This document shows, piece after piece, positions 22,028-32,200 of a stretch of DNA of 64,000 nt. Position numbers and translations under genes: made by a program. The notes under the pieces were generated by a model. That model saw only the letters and a list, made by a program, of their open reading frames with translations. It ran no database searches and was not told the origin of the DNA. Positions within the stretch are counted from its first letter, which is position 1; each line of letters begins with the position of its first letter. Location: positions 36,087,328 through 36,151,327 of the forward strand of contig NC_091146.1 in the NCBI RefSeq assembly GCF_041381155.1, in the 5' to 3' direction. Origin of the DNA: Argopecten irradians. Lineage: Eukaryota > Mollusca > Bivalvia > Pectinida > Pectinidae.

Positions 22028-22365
22028 CAGTCCCCTGTGATCGGTATGGGTTATTCAGGAGACAACCCCATGATTTGCATGAGTTATTCAGGAGACAAAC
22101 ATGCCACAGTTCCCTGTGATTGGTATGGGTTGTACAGGAGACAAACATGACACAGTCCCCTGTGGTTGGTATGGGATATACAGGAAATAAACATGCTACA
22201 GTCCTCTGTGATTGTTATGGGTTATACAGGAGACAAACTTGCCATAGACCCCTGTGATTGTTATGGGTTATACAGGAAATAAACATGCTACAGTCCCCTG
22301 TGATTGTTATGGGTTATACAGGAAATAAACATGCTACAGTCCCCTGTGATTGGCGTGCGTTAAAC
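22028..22365. repeat. 46-bp tandem array, right part (~7 diverged copies)
   Basis: Continues CAGTCCCCTGTGATTGTTAT...GGAAATAAACATGCTA beyond MITE copy C. More diverged than the left side. Confidence 0.88.
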
Positions 22366-23097
22366 AACACAGACGATGCAATTTATGTGAGGGAAAGTAG
22401 AAGTAAGTAAACAGGTATCTGAAGTTACAAATACATTAAAGATGGACGAACCGAAGTTTGATACTTCTATATATGTTATCAATATCAAAACAATGGGAAT
22501 AATATGTGTATGGTTGAGAGTGGGAAATAAGGACGGAGAAAGAAAGACAATAAATGTATCTTACTAAGGAAAAGGAAAATACAGGGAATTGGTAATGTGT
22601 GGTAACTGGGTATGGACTAGTATATTAGATGTTAGCACAAAAGGCTGATATTGATACAGTGACGAAGGATATATATATACATTATATAGCAGTGATCTCA
22701 GTGTGTTTGGTTTATTTTATTTAAGCATTAAAAAACTTTTGTGGAATTCACACAGTTTGCAAACAAAATAACTTTCATACACCGATGGAATTAAAAAAAA
22801 ATGACATCAATGCTTAAATGAAAAAAGACTCGGCGAATCAGAAAGCCACATTTAGTATGAAAACAAAGAAATATCAATTATGATTAAATTAAATATGATT
22901 TAATAGAATGTGGTTCTAAAATGTATATTTATTTAGAAATGAAAACTGAACTTGTAACTGGACGACATAGTTCGTGTAATTTTGATTTTTTTGAGGAAGA
23001 GCATTTAATGAATTTTAATTAATTAATGAAAGAATTAATGACGGGATGGATGTTGTTTTGACGTGTATTGTTGTTTGCGTTTCAGTAGGGGGAACAG
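22366..23097. other. AT-rich non-coding stretch
   Basis: No gene, TIR or tandem structure that I can support. Confidence 0.4.
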
Positions 23098-23838
23098 AGG
23101 CAAATCCTATAAATCGCTACTTGTCCTAGAGTTCTGCATCGATTGTAACCAACTTTGGCCAGAAACATCCTTAGGGAAAGGAGAACAGAACTTGTATAAA
23201 GTTTGGCTCTGACCCCCCCGAGGCAGGAGGGGCGGGGCCCAATAGGGGAAATAAAGGTAAATCCTATAAATCACTACTTGTCCTAGAGTTCTGCATGGAT
23301 TGTAACCAAATTTGACCACAAACATCCTTGGTGGAAGGGGAACAGAACTTGTATAGATTTTGGCTCTGACCCCCAGGGGCAGGAGGGGCGGGGCCCAATA
23401 GGGTAAATAGAGGTAAATCCTATAAATCGCTACTTGTCCTAGAGTTCTGCATGGATTGAAACCAAGTTTGGCCACAAACATCCTTGGGGGAAGGGGAATA
23501 GAGTTTGTTTAAATTTTGGCTCTGACACCCGGGGGCAGGAGGGGCAGAGCACAATATGGGAAATAGCGGTAAATCCTATAAATCGCTACTAGTCATATAC
23601 ATTGTAGTCCTGCTTGGATTTTAACCAAATTTTGCCAGAATCATCCTTGGGGGAAGGGTAACAGAATTTGTATAAATTTTTGCTTTGACCCCCCTGGAGC
23701 AGAAAGAGTGGGGCCCAATAGGGGAATTAGAGGTAAATATTCAAATTCCTTCAGAAAAGAAACAATGAACCTGTACTCAGAACATTACTTGGCATTACAA
23801 ACCAGGTGAGCGATACAGGCCCTCTGGGCCTCTTGTTT
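23098..23838 (-). mobile_element. Dispersed mollusc-type repeat with ~152-bp internal units
   Basis: Four to five units containing AATCCTATAAATCGCTACTT, GTCCTAGAGTTCTGCATGGA, GCTCTGACCCCC and GGGGCGGGGCCCAATAGGG. The right end reads, inverted, ACAAGAGGCCCAGAGGGCCT, a terminus I associate with abundant bivalve repeats. A related end fragment is at ~20064. Its edge lies about 290 bases upstream of the COX7C start codon. Confidence 0.7.
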
Positions 23839-24054
23839 GTTAGTTTAGATTGTAAACTGAAAATTCTGTATCACGTGTGCATTTGTTACAAGGAAGGTTG
23901 ACAAACCTCTGGACTTTAACAGACATTAGATAGAAAAGGTCTCGAGATTTTGATCTACATGTAGGCCTATACAGTCGTGAGCCGACATTTCTCATGCCGG
24001 TCCAGCCGGGCATTTTCCTCGAGGGAACTTACTTCACAAGTCACAGAAGCCTGA

Positions 24055-24059
24055 CCAAT
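24055..24059 (+). promoter_or_regulatory. CCAAT word upstream of COX7C-like gene
   Basis: GACCAATCC about 70 bases before the ATG. Common in housekeeping promoters; suggestive only. Confidence 0.35.
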
Positions 24060-24123
24060 CCGATAAGACTACAGTTATGACCTCGTGTCAACTTCCAAAT
24101 AAGGAAAACGACTGAGAGAAAGT

Positions 24124-24134
24124 AACATGGCGGC
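24124..24134 (+). promoter_or_regulatory. YY1-like motif over the COX7C start codon
   Basis: AACATGGCGGC overlaps the ATG and closely resembles the YY1 consensus (AAGATGGCGGC), which is often found at the 5' ends of respiratory-chain genes. Inference from motif only. Confidence 0.45.
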
Positions 24135-24234
24135 AATGACAAAGTTGTCAAGTATCTACAGAACAGTTGTTCCTCGCAGGACATTCACGACCAGGAACGT
24201 CCTTCGAGCAACACCACCAGGAAAGCCAAATGAC
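24127..24234 (+). CDS. COX7C: COX7C-like exon 1 (mitochondrial presequence)
   Basis: 36 codons from ATGGCGGCA to GAC, followed by GTAAGT. Rich in Arg and Ser/Thr with no acidic residue until the last codon, as in mitochondrial targeting peptides. ATG codons at 1 and 4; the first is chosen because it extends the presequence. Confidence 0.8.
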
Positions 24235-27200
24235 GTAAGTTTCAAATAATGTAAAAGTTACTGTGTGTTTCAGTCATCAAATGTCACTTTTCCGCCTGTT
24301 AACCTAACGCTTATAACTCTGACGTCGCTAAATCGTAACTTCAGTAACAGTTACAGGAGCAATGACCTTCGGACAACTACTGAACACTAAAAATATATAG
24401 TGATAATTTCAATATTAGTTTTGTACTAGCCCGAGATACTCTGGCCCTGACACCAGACTTAGACATCATTATGACAGATAGATGTCTGGTTTAGGGCCAG
24501 AGCGCAGTAGTACTCGAAAACCTGGAATAAGCCGACACCGTTTGGTATCGGGCCAGGTACTCTCCGATTCAGACTACTTACAAAATATTACCACCGAGAA
24601 TCGCCACTTACCTTGGTCTTTTCAACAAATGAATAATTTATCTACTCATAGCCATCCATTTCATCACGCATGCAAGTTCTATTGTGTCAACACAGTAGTT
24701 TCTTTTCCTCAACTTTAAATTTTCCTCGTCGTCGTCGCCATTTTCTCGTAGTATGCAAATCATTTTTAATATCGACGGATTGCTATATTTGGGTAGATAT
24801 GATATTCATTTGTTGAATAGACTAAGGTTAGTGGTGCTTCTCGGTGGTCAGGCTGAATCGGAGAGTACCTGGCCCGGTACCAAACGGTGTCGGCTTATTC
24901 CTGGTTTTCGAGTACTATTGCGCTCTGGCCCTAAACCAGACATCTATCTGTCAAAGTCTGGTGTCAGGGCCAGAGTATCTTGGGCTAGTTTTGTACTATT
25001 AACATTATATATAATGTCAATTGAATACACACATATATGAAAAGGTTCAATGCTTTTTCCTTTACAAGTATTTCCTACTAGGACTAACTTCATTCAACAT
25101 TTATCAGAGAGAGTTACTTCCCTTTGGTATCAAAGTCTCCTAAAGGCTTCTACAGTACAGTACCTACCCTACAATAGCCCCATTGTAATGTTAAACAACC
25201 CCATTTGGTACACGACCCCTTATAGTACAACAAATAGTTTTCTCCCTCTAAAATCCTCTTTACTGTGTTTGGTCACCTTACTCATTTATGCTATATTGTG
25301 GTGTGAAAATACCAGAACAAAATGACAATTTATGGTCAAATTTGACTTGGATTAATCAGCGATTAATATTAATCTCCTAATGAAGATTATAACAAAATCA
25401 ACAGGGTTTAATGTTTTTTAATGTTTAATGTTAAAAATTAAAACAGAAGAGTGTATTCATTTTGTTATGTAATTAATCAAATTATACTCATACATATACT
25501 GAAAGTTACCACTCAATCCATTTTTAATGACCCATTATACTTGCAATAAGAAAGATCCATGATTTTGTTGAATTTTTCATATAATTAACACAAATTTGAC
25601 TTGTCAACCAACATACCTCAACTCTGTCTAAACCGGAAGTGACCCAGTGAGGTATTATAATAAAACTGGTTTATATTTTAGCTTGCAGACAATTTTTTTT
25701 TATTGTGGATTCTTGTCAGAAACTGACAAACATTGAAGCACAAGGAATTAGGGCTGTCACGGGTACTAAATTTTGTCCCCAGTACCCAAATTTTAGTAAT
25801 TTTGGAAGATCGGTTGATCGACGGAGATTCGATGAAATCATATTTGAGTTCAGTAAAGATAGCTTCATTATAATTGTCTACTTCATTTCTATTGGACATT
25901 CATAATTGCTAATGAGCTGCCGTAAACTAAAGTGTCAGTCTAACCAGCGTGTCTGTAGGCTAGCATTAGCTGCAATATTGTAGCTCAAAAGACTATTTGA
26001 CAGAAAATGGTGTCGTCTTTAGAGCTACAATTGGTGCCTATTACTGCTAATGGAGCAAAGAAATGATTATGCAAACCATTATAAAACGTTTGTTTGCATT
26101 TGTATCGTACTTGTTTGATATCGCTTACCTACTAGGCAATAAAACTGAACCACATAAAATATCAAATTCTCATAGAGGCATTATTTTTTTTACATAATAC
26201 ATATGAAGGTCTTTCTGAAGGGAATTTATACGGCAAGTCCTCAAATTGTGAACTTGACGTCTTTTGAGCGGTACGGTAGATATAAAGAATGGTAGTTGTG
26301 TTTGTTTTGGACAAAAATATTATGTAAATGCATGTATACGCATAAAATAATTGGAAACCTACAAAAAAGTATAGAAAACTATGCCCGAGTGATTTTCGGA
26401 GGCAGTGCTCCACTACGACACATAGGGACCAATTCGTACCCGGCCGAAAGATATTAGTAGGCCGGGTACGTATATTCGTTCTAGGCTAGCATATACCAGT
26501 CCTTCCGGTCATGTGACATAGTCTTCATTCGGATGGTCTCTAGTGTTATCGGATATGACTATAGTGTGACCTATTTAAGTGCACATGTCCGTTAAGTAGA
26601 TTGTTCTGCATCAAAAGACAGTCACAGAAATAAAAATTGGAACAATGTTGCATGTGAAAATGTTGTCAAAAGATAAGGTGTCATCCTTGGTGAGTGAAAA
26701 CAAAACAAATGAGTTGGATTTTGTAATACTTTTATGTAAGTTCTAGACTTGTTTACGTACATCCAGACGAATTTTCCTATTTTGACGGGTACCCGGGTAT
26801 ACATTTTTCGATCCAGTTACATCCCCCAACCTGACCCGTAACCAGATACTCGGGTACCCGTAACAGCCCTACAAGGAATGCATTTGAAAATATCCCAAAA
26901 AATATGTCAAATTAACTAGTATCACTCTGAATATGTCCCCCCTTCCTATTCTAACACCCCCATAAACTGTTATCATTATCAAAGTCACCTGTTTAAATTA
27001 TAAAAATTTGTTAGAGTTATCTTCCTTTATTACTGCTTGACCGATATTTTTGAGGTTGGTGTCTGAATACATATTATTATATTGTACAGTTTAATTGTTA
27101 TCCCCAGCGAAACGTGTTTGTGTGGGATATTAACTTGGGTTCCGTCTGTGCGTCCATCCGTGATTCTTTTCGGGCTACCAAATTATCGTTTCCTCTTGTT

Positions 27201-29287
27201 TCTGGGCTATAACTCTAAAACCGTTCAACCCAGCTCCTTGAAACTTTCTGTATATATCAGACAAGTGCCATTAATGTGCCTTTTGATATTGTGGACCATC
27301 CCTTTTCAGTGTTTTTTTCTGTTACCATGGAAACTTACTTAAAATCATAATATTTAAAGTTATCCTTCAACTCTTACTTTGACCTTGATACATGTATTTG
27401 GATGTTCATACCAACTGCAGGGTGCGGGGGATAATGATATGCTTTGTGGCTCATTGTTTTTTATCCCCTGCTTTCTCCAAAACGGAGGATATTAATTTGG
27501 GTTTGTCCGTCTGTCTGTCTGTCCGTCTGTCTGTAACACCTTCGTTTCTATGCAATAACTGTAACAAATGTAAACCGATTTTCTTCAAACTTGATGACAA
27601 GGTTAAATGCCTTAAGGGCTTGGCCAAATTTTATCGTGGACCTTTAATTAGCTGAGTTATGGCCCTTTGAATTACTAAACACATCATTTTCTGCAATTTC
27701 CGTGCAATAAGTGTAACAAATGTAAACAGCTTTTCTTCAAACTTAGTAACAAGGTCAAATGCCTTAAGGCCAAGTTCGATCCCGACTTTCAACAGACCTT
27801 ATTTAGCGGAGTAATGGCCCTTGCTTAATTAAAAAAAAAAAGTCAGTTTCTGCCACTTCTGTACAATAACTGTAATAAATATTAACCAATTTTCTTCAAA
27901 CTTGGTAACAAGGTCAAATGCTTAAGGGCTTGGCCAAGTTCGATTGCCACTTTTGGCTGACATTATGTAGCGGTGTTATGGCCCTTTGATATACTAAAAA
28001 CATCATTTTCTGCCATTCCCTGTGCAATAATTGTAACAAATTATGTAATTACAGGTATGCATTATTTAAACTATGCTTTATTCAATCAGTTTCCTTTACC
28101 CCATAATAAATTCCACGAATTTGCTTGTCATTAGTTTACATTAATTGTTCCTTTATTCTGATTAAAAGCAGCCATGCATTTAGCTGCTGTGCAGTGACCC
28201 ATGACGAACTGGGCTGTTAAAACTGTTTTACTGATAGTGGAAATGAATACACCATTATTTGGTTCAATGCATTAATGAAATGGTGAAAAATTTAGAGAAA
28301 ATATACCAAGTCACTATATAAATATCATAGTGTTATATCAAAATGAAAGGCCTAATTTACTATATCTGTGTACATACATAACTGTTTTGACAAATATATA
28401 ATTTTTGAGAAAAAATATTGAAAAACTATTGATTTCAAGAGCATGTACATCACTAATACAGTGTTCAATCTACGATTATTTTTCGTGGGTCATTTTCAAT
28501 GGTTTTTGTGAAAACAATGGGTCCCACAGTGTTATAGATACTCATTCCCAGAAATTTCATGGGTCCTTTTAAAATTCTGTGAGTCCAGGACTCGGGATGC
28601 GCACGTAGATTTATCACTGCTAATACATATTGTAATGCACTGAGCCCTTTATTATGTATAGTTACCTCCTGTTACATAGTTGTATGTCTGAGAGTGAAAT
28701 AAAATCTGAAAATCTGGTCGTTAAAATGTTTCGTTTCATCTCTAGGTATAAGATGTAAGCTTAGCTGGGAAGGTGTAATTTGTCTTTGTCTTTTGTCTAC
28801 CAATACAAATTAGTATTCACCATTTTAAATTGGTTTCTGGTGATCTGTTGTTGTTATATTGACTAGAGTCTAGTCCGTCTTTTATGGTTTATTTCTTTCA
28901 TTAAGTTTAAGCATGTTACAAAATATCACGAGTAAATGTTTGTGATCAAGCGAATTTTGTGTAATTAGCGTAAATTTCCTCTTTGTGTAAATTTCCAAGT
29001 CTACAGTACTCAGAATCCATTTCCTACACAATTTTTTAATTACCTGTATACAAATTAAAATATGAAATCAAGTATTCATTTGTCTATTTAACAGTATCAT
29101 CACAACTGAAAATATGTACTTTTTTTCATTTCAGTCGATGCCTTTCCTACAAAATAAGCCAATCGGCAAGTTATCCTTTACACTAGCATTCATGATGTAT
29201 GTAATGACTGGCTTCACTTGGCCTGTCATGGCTATCAGGGATCAATGTATCCGGATAGGAGCCGCCGTAGAGGATCCCGCCGAGTAA
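24127..29287 (+). CDS. COX7C: Cytochrome c oxidase subunit 7C-like, mitochondrial (two exons)
   Basis: Join of 24127-24234 and 29135-29287; 86 residues. Exon 1 (36 codons) is a basic, Ser/Thr/Arg-rich presequence (RTVVPRRTFTTRNVLRA) typical of mitochondrial import, ending PPGKPND. Exon 2 encodes SMPFLQNKP, one transmembrane helix (~LSFTLAFMMYVMTGFTWPV) and the matrix motif AIRDQCIRIG. The spacing PF...NK...G-F-x-x-P-x-x-x-x-R-x-Q is that of COX7C, a single-pass subunit of respiratory complex IV in the inner membrane. The intron is phase 0 with donor GTAAGT and acceptor TTTCATTTCAG, 4.9 kb and full of repeats. The C-terminus is ~8 residues longer than in vertebrates. A 25-bp minisatellite starts at the stop codon with no AATAAA before it, so the 3' end of the mRNA is unclear. 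Confidence 0.82.
24426..24988. mobile_element. Fold-back MITE in the COX7C intron
   Basis: Terminal inverted repeats of ~150 bp: left from CTAGCCCGAGATACTCTGGC, right ending CCAGAGTATCTTGGGCTAG. Flanked by a 7-bp direct repeat TTTTGTA (24419-24425 and 24989-24995), consistent with a target duplication. A short unpaired centre (~24590-24830) holds no gene. Confidence 0.85.
24996..27080. other. Intron sequence with one dispersed repeat
   Basis: Part of COX7C intron 1. Apart from the inverted repeat copy at 26219-26443 I see AT-rich sequence with no supported gene. Confidence 0.4.
26219..26443 (-). repeat. Dispersed repeat, copy 2 (inverted relative to 11598-11815)
   Basis: Reverse complement shares GTAGTGGAGCACTGCCTC and GTACCGCTCAAAAGACGTCA with the copy near 11.7 kb, about 14.5 kb away. 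Confidence 0.75.
27098..28040 (+). mobile_element. Dispersed repeat with ~180-bp internal units in the COX7C intron
   Basis: Starts with two related heads (TTATCCCCAGCGAAACGTGT and TTATCCCCTGCTTTCTCCAA, each followed by GTCCGTCTGTCTG-like sequence). Then come three to four units containing CAATAACTGTAACAAATGTA, TTTTCTTCAAACTTGGTAAC and AAGGTCAAATGCCTTAAGG. Non-coding; family name not assigned. Confidence 0.7.
28041..29134. other. 3' part of COX7C intron 1
   Basis: AT-rich, no repeat structure or gene seen. Ends in the acceptor TTTTTTTCATTTCAG. Confidence 0.45.
29135..29287 (+). CDS. COX7C: COX7C-like exon 2 (mature subunit and stop)
   Basis: Fifty codons plus TAA after acceptor TTTCAG. Encodes the conserved PF, NK, transmembrane and R-x-Q elements. 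The codons before the stop already merge into the following 25-bp repeat (GAGTAAAGGTCAG resembles TGAGGGGTCAGG). Confidence 0.82.
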   Translation, partial: SMPFLQNKPIGKLSFTLAFMMYVMTGFTWPVMAIRDQCIRIGAAVEDPAE

Positions 29288-32200
29288 AGGTCAGAGGCTT
29301 CTGTAGGAGTGAAGGGTCAGGACGTCTGTAGGGGTGAGGGGTCCGAATGTCTGTAGGGGTGAGGGGTCAGGACGTCTGTAGGGGTGAGGAATCAGGACGT
29401 CTGTAGGGGTGAGGGGTCAGGACGTCTGTAGGGGTCGAGGGGAATCAGGACGTCTGTAGGGGTGAGGGGTCAGGACGTCTGTAGGGGTGAGGAATCAGGA
29501 CGTCTGTAGGGGTGAGGGGTCAGGATGTCTGTAGGGGTGAGGGGTCAGGACGTCTGTTAGGGGTGAGGGGTCCGGATGTCTGTAGGGGTGAGGGGTCAGG
29601 ACGTCTCTAGGGGTGAGGGGTCAGGACGTCTGTAGGGTTAAGGAGGTCAGGATCCTAGACGTCTGTAGGGGTGAGGGGTCAGGACGTCTGTAGGGGTGAG
29701 GGGTCCGGACGTCTGTAGGGGTGAGGGTCAGGACGTCTGTAGGGGTGAGGGGTCAGGACGTCTGAAGGGTGGATCAGGAACTCCGTAGGCGGTGACCAGG
29801 ACGTCTGTAGGGGTGTAGGGAATCAGGACGTCTGTAGGGGTGAAAGGGACAGGACGTCTAGGGGTGGGGTCAGGACGTCTGTAGGGGTGAGGGGTCATGA
29901 CGTCTGTAGGGTGAGGGGTCATGACGTCTGTAGGGGTGAGGAATCAGGACGTCTGTAGGGGTGAGGGGTCCAGGACGTCTGTAGGGGTGAGGAATCAGGA
30001 CGTCTAGGGGATGGGGGTCAGGACGACTGTAGGTGGTGAGGGGTCATGACGTCAGTGTAGGGGTCAGGGACGTCTGTGGGGTGAGGGGTCAGGACGTCTG
30101 TAGGGGTGAGTGGGTGTCAGGAACGTCTGTAGGGGTGAGGGGACTGACATTTCAGGATCGTCTGTAGGGGCCGTAGAGGGAATGTCCGGAGATAGGGGTC
30201 AGGATGTCTGTAGGAGTGAGGGGTCAGGACGTCTGTAGGGGTGAGGGGTCAGAAGTCTGTAGGGGTGAGGGTCAGGACGTCTGTAGGGGTGAGGGGTCAG
30301 GACGTCTGTAGGGGTGAGGGGTCAGGACGTCTGTAGGAGTAAGGGGTCAGGACGTCTGAAGGGTTGAGGGGTCAGGACATCTCTAGTGGTTAGGGGTCAG
30401 GACATCCTAGGGGTGAGGGGTCAGGACGTCTCTAGGGGTGAGGGGTCAGGACGTCTGTAGGGGTGAGAGGGTCAGGACGTCTGTAGGGGAGTGAGGGGTC
30501 AGACGTCAGGAGGGGTCAGGACGTCTGTAGGGGTGAGGGGTCAGGACGTCTGTAGGGGTGAGGGGTCAGGACGTCTGTAGGGTGAGGGGTCAGGATGTCT
30601 GTAGGGGTGAGGGGTCAGGACGTCTGTAGGGGTGAGGGGGGTCAGGATCAGGGACATGTCTGTAGGGGGTGAGAGGGTCAGGACGTCTGTAGGGGAGGAG
30701 TGAAGGGACGGGTCAGGACGTCTGTAGGGGTGAGGGGTCAGGACGTCTGTAGGGGTGAGGGGTCAGGACGTCTGTAGGGGTGAGGGGTCAGGACGTCTGT
30801 AGGGGTGAGGAGTCAGGACGTCTGTAGGGGTGAGGGGTCAGGACGTCTGTAGGGGTGAGGGAATCAGGACGTCTGTAGGGGTGAGGGGTCAGGACGTCTG
30901 TAGGGTGTGAGGGGTCAGGAAGTCTGTAGGGGTGAGGGTCAAGGACGTGGTAGGGGTGGGGTCAGGACGATGTAGGGGTGAAGGGTCAGGACGTTCTGTA
31001 TAGGGATAGGTGAGGGGTCAGGACGTCTGTAGGGGTCCGGGGTCAGAGACGTCTGTAGAGTGTGAGGGGTCAGGACGTCTGTTGGGGTGAGGGGTCGAGG
31101 ATGTTGTAAGGGTGAGGGGTCAGGACGTCTGTAGGGGGTGAGGAATCAGGACGTCTGTAGGGGTGAGGGGTCAGGAGGGTGTAGGGGTGATCGTCAGGTA
31201 GGGGTGAGGGATGTAGTCCTGTAGGACGAGGGGTAGGACGTCTGAGGGAGTGTGGGGTCAGGACGTCTGTAGGGGTGAGGGGTCAGGACTGTCTGTAGGG
31301 TGAGGGGTCAGGACGTCTCTAGTGGGTGAGGGGTCAGGACGTCTGTAGGGGTGAGGGGTCAGGACGTCTCTAGGGGTGAGGGGTCAGGACGTCTCTAGGG
31401 GTGAGGGGTCAGGACGTCTGTAGGGGTGAGGAGTCAGGACGTCTGTAGGGGTGAGGGGTCAGGACGTCTGTAGGGGTGAGGAGTCAGGACGTCTGTAGGG
31501 GTGAGGGGTCAGGACGTCTGTAGGGGTGAGGGGTCAGGACGTCTGTAGGGGTGAGGGGTCAGGACGTCTGTAGGGGTGAGGGGTCAGGACGTCTGTAGGG
31601 GTGAGGGGTCAGGACGTCTGTAGGGGTGAGGGGTCAGGACGTCTGTAGGGGTGAGGGGTCAGGACGTCTGTAGGGGTGAGGGGTCAGGACGTCTGTAGGG
31701 GTGAGGGGTCAGGACGTCTGTAGGGGTGAGGGGTCAGGACGTCTGTAGGGGTGAGGGGTCAGATGTCTGTAGGGGTGAGGGGTCAGGACGTCTGTAGGGG
31801 TGAGGATGTCAGGACGTCTGTAGGGGTGAGGGGTCAGGACGTTCTGTGGAGTGAGAGGGGTCAAGGGTCTGTAGGGGTGAGAAGGTCAGGACGTCTGTAG
31901 GGGTGAGGGGTCAGGACGTCTGTAGGGGTGAGGGGTCAGGACGTCTGTAGGGGTGAGGGGTCAGGACGTCTGTAGGGGTGAGGGGTCAGGACGTCTGTAG
32001 GGGTGAGGGGTCAGGACGTCTGTAGGGGTGAGGGGTCAGGACGTCTGTAGGGGGTGAGGGGTCAGGACGTCTGTAGGGGTGAGGGTCAGGACGTCTGTAG
32101 GGGTGAAGGGGTCAGGACGTCTGTAGGGGTGAGGGGTCAGGACGTCTCTGTATGGGGTGAGGGGTCAGGACGTCTGTAGGGGTGAGGGGGTCAGGACGTC

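Noticed and set aside
26162-26413. 83-codon minus-strand frame resembling one at 11.6 kb
   Set aside because: The similarity is between two copies of a dispersed non-coding repeat; both frames are short and differ by indels.
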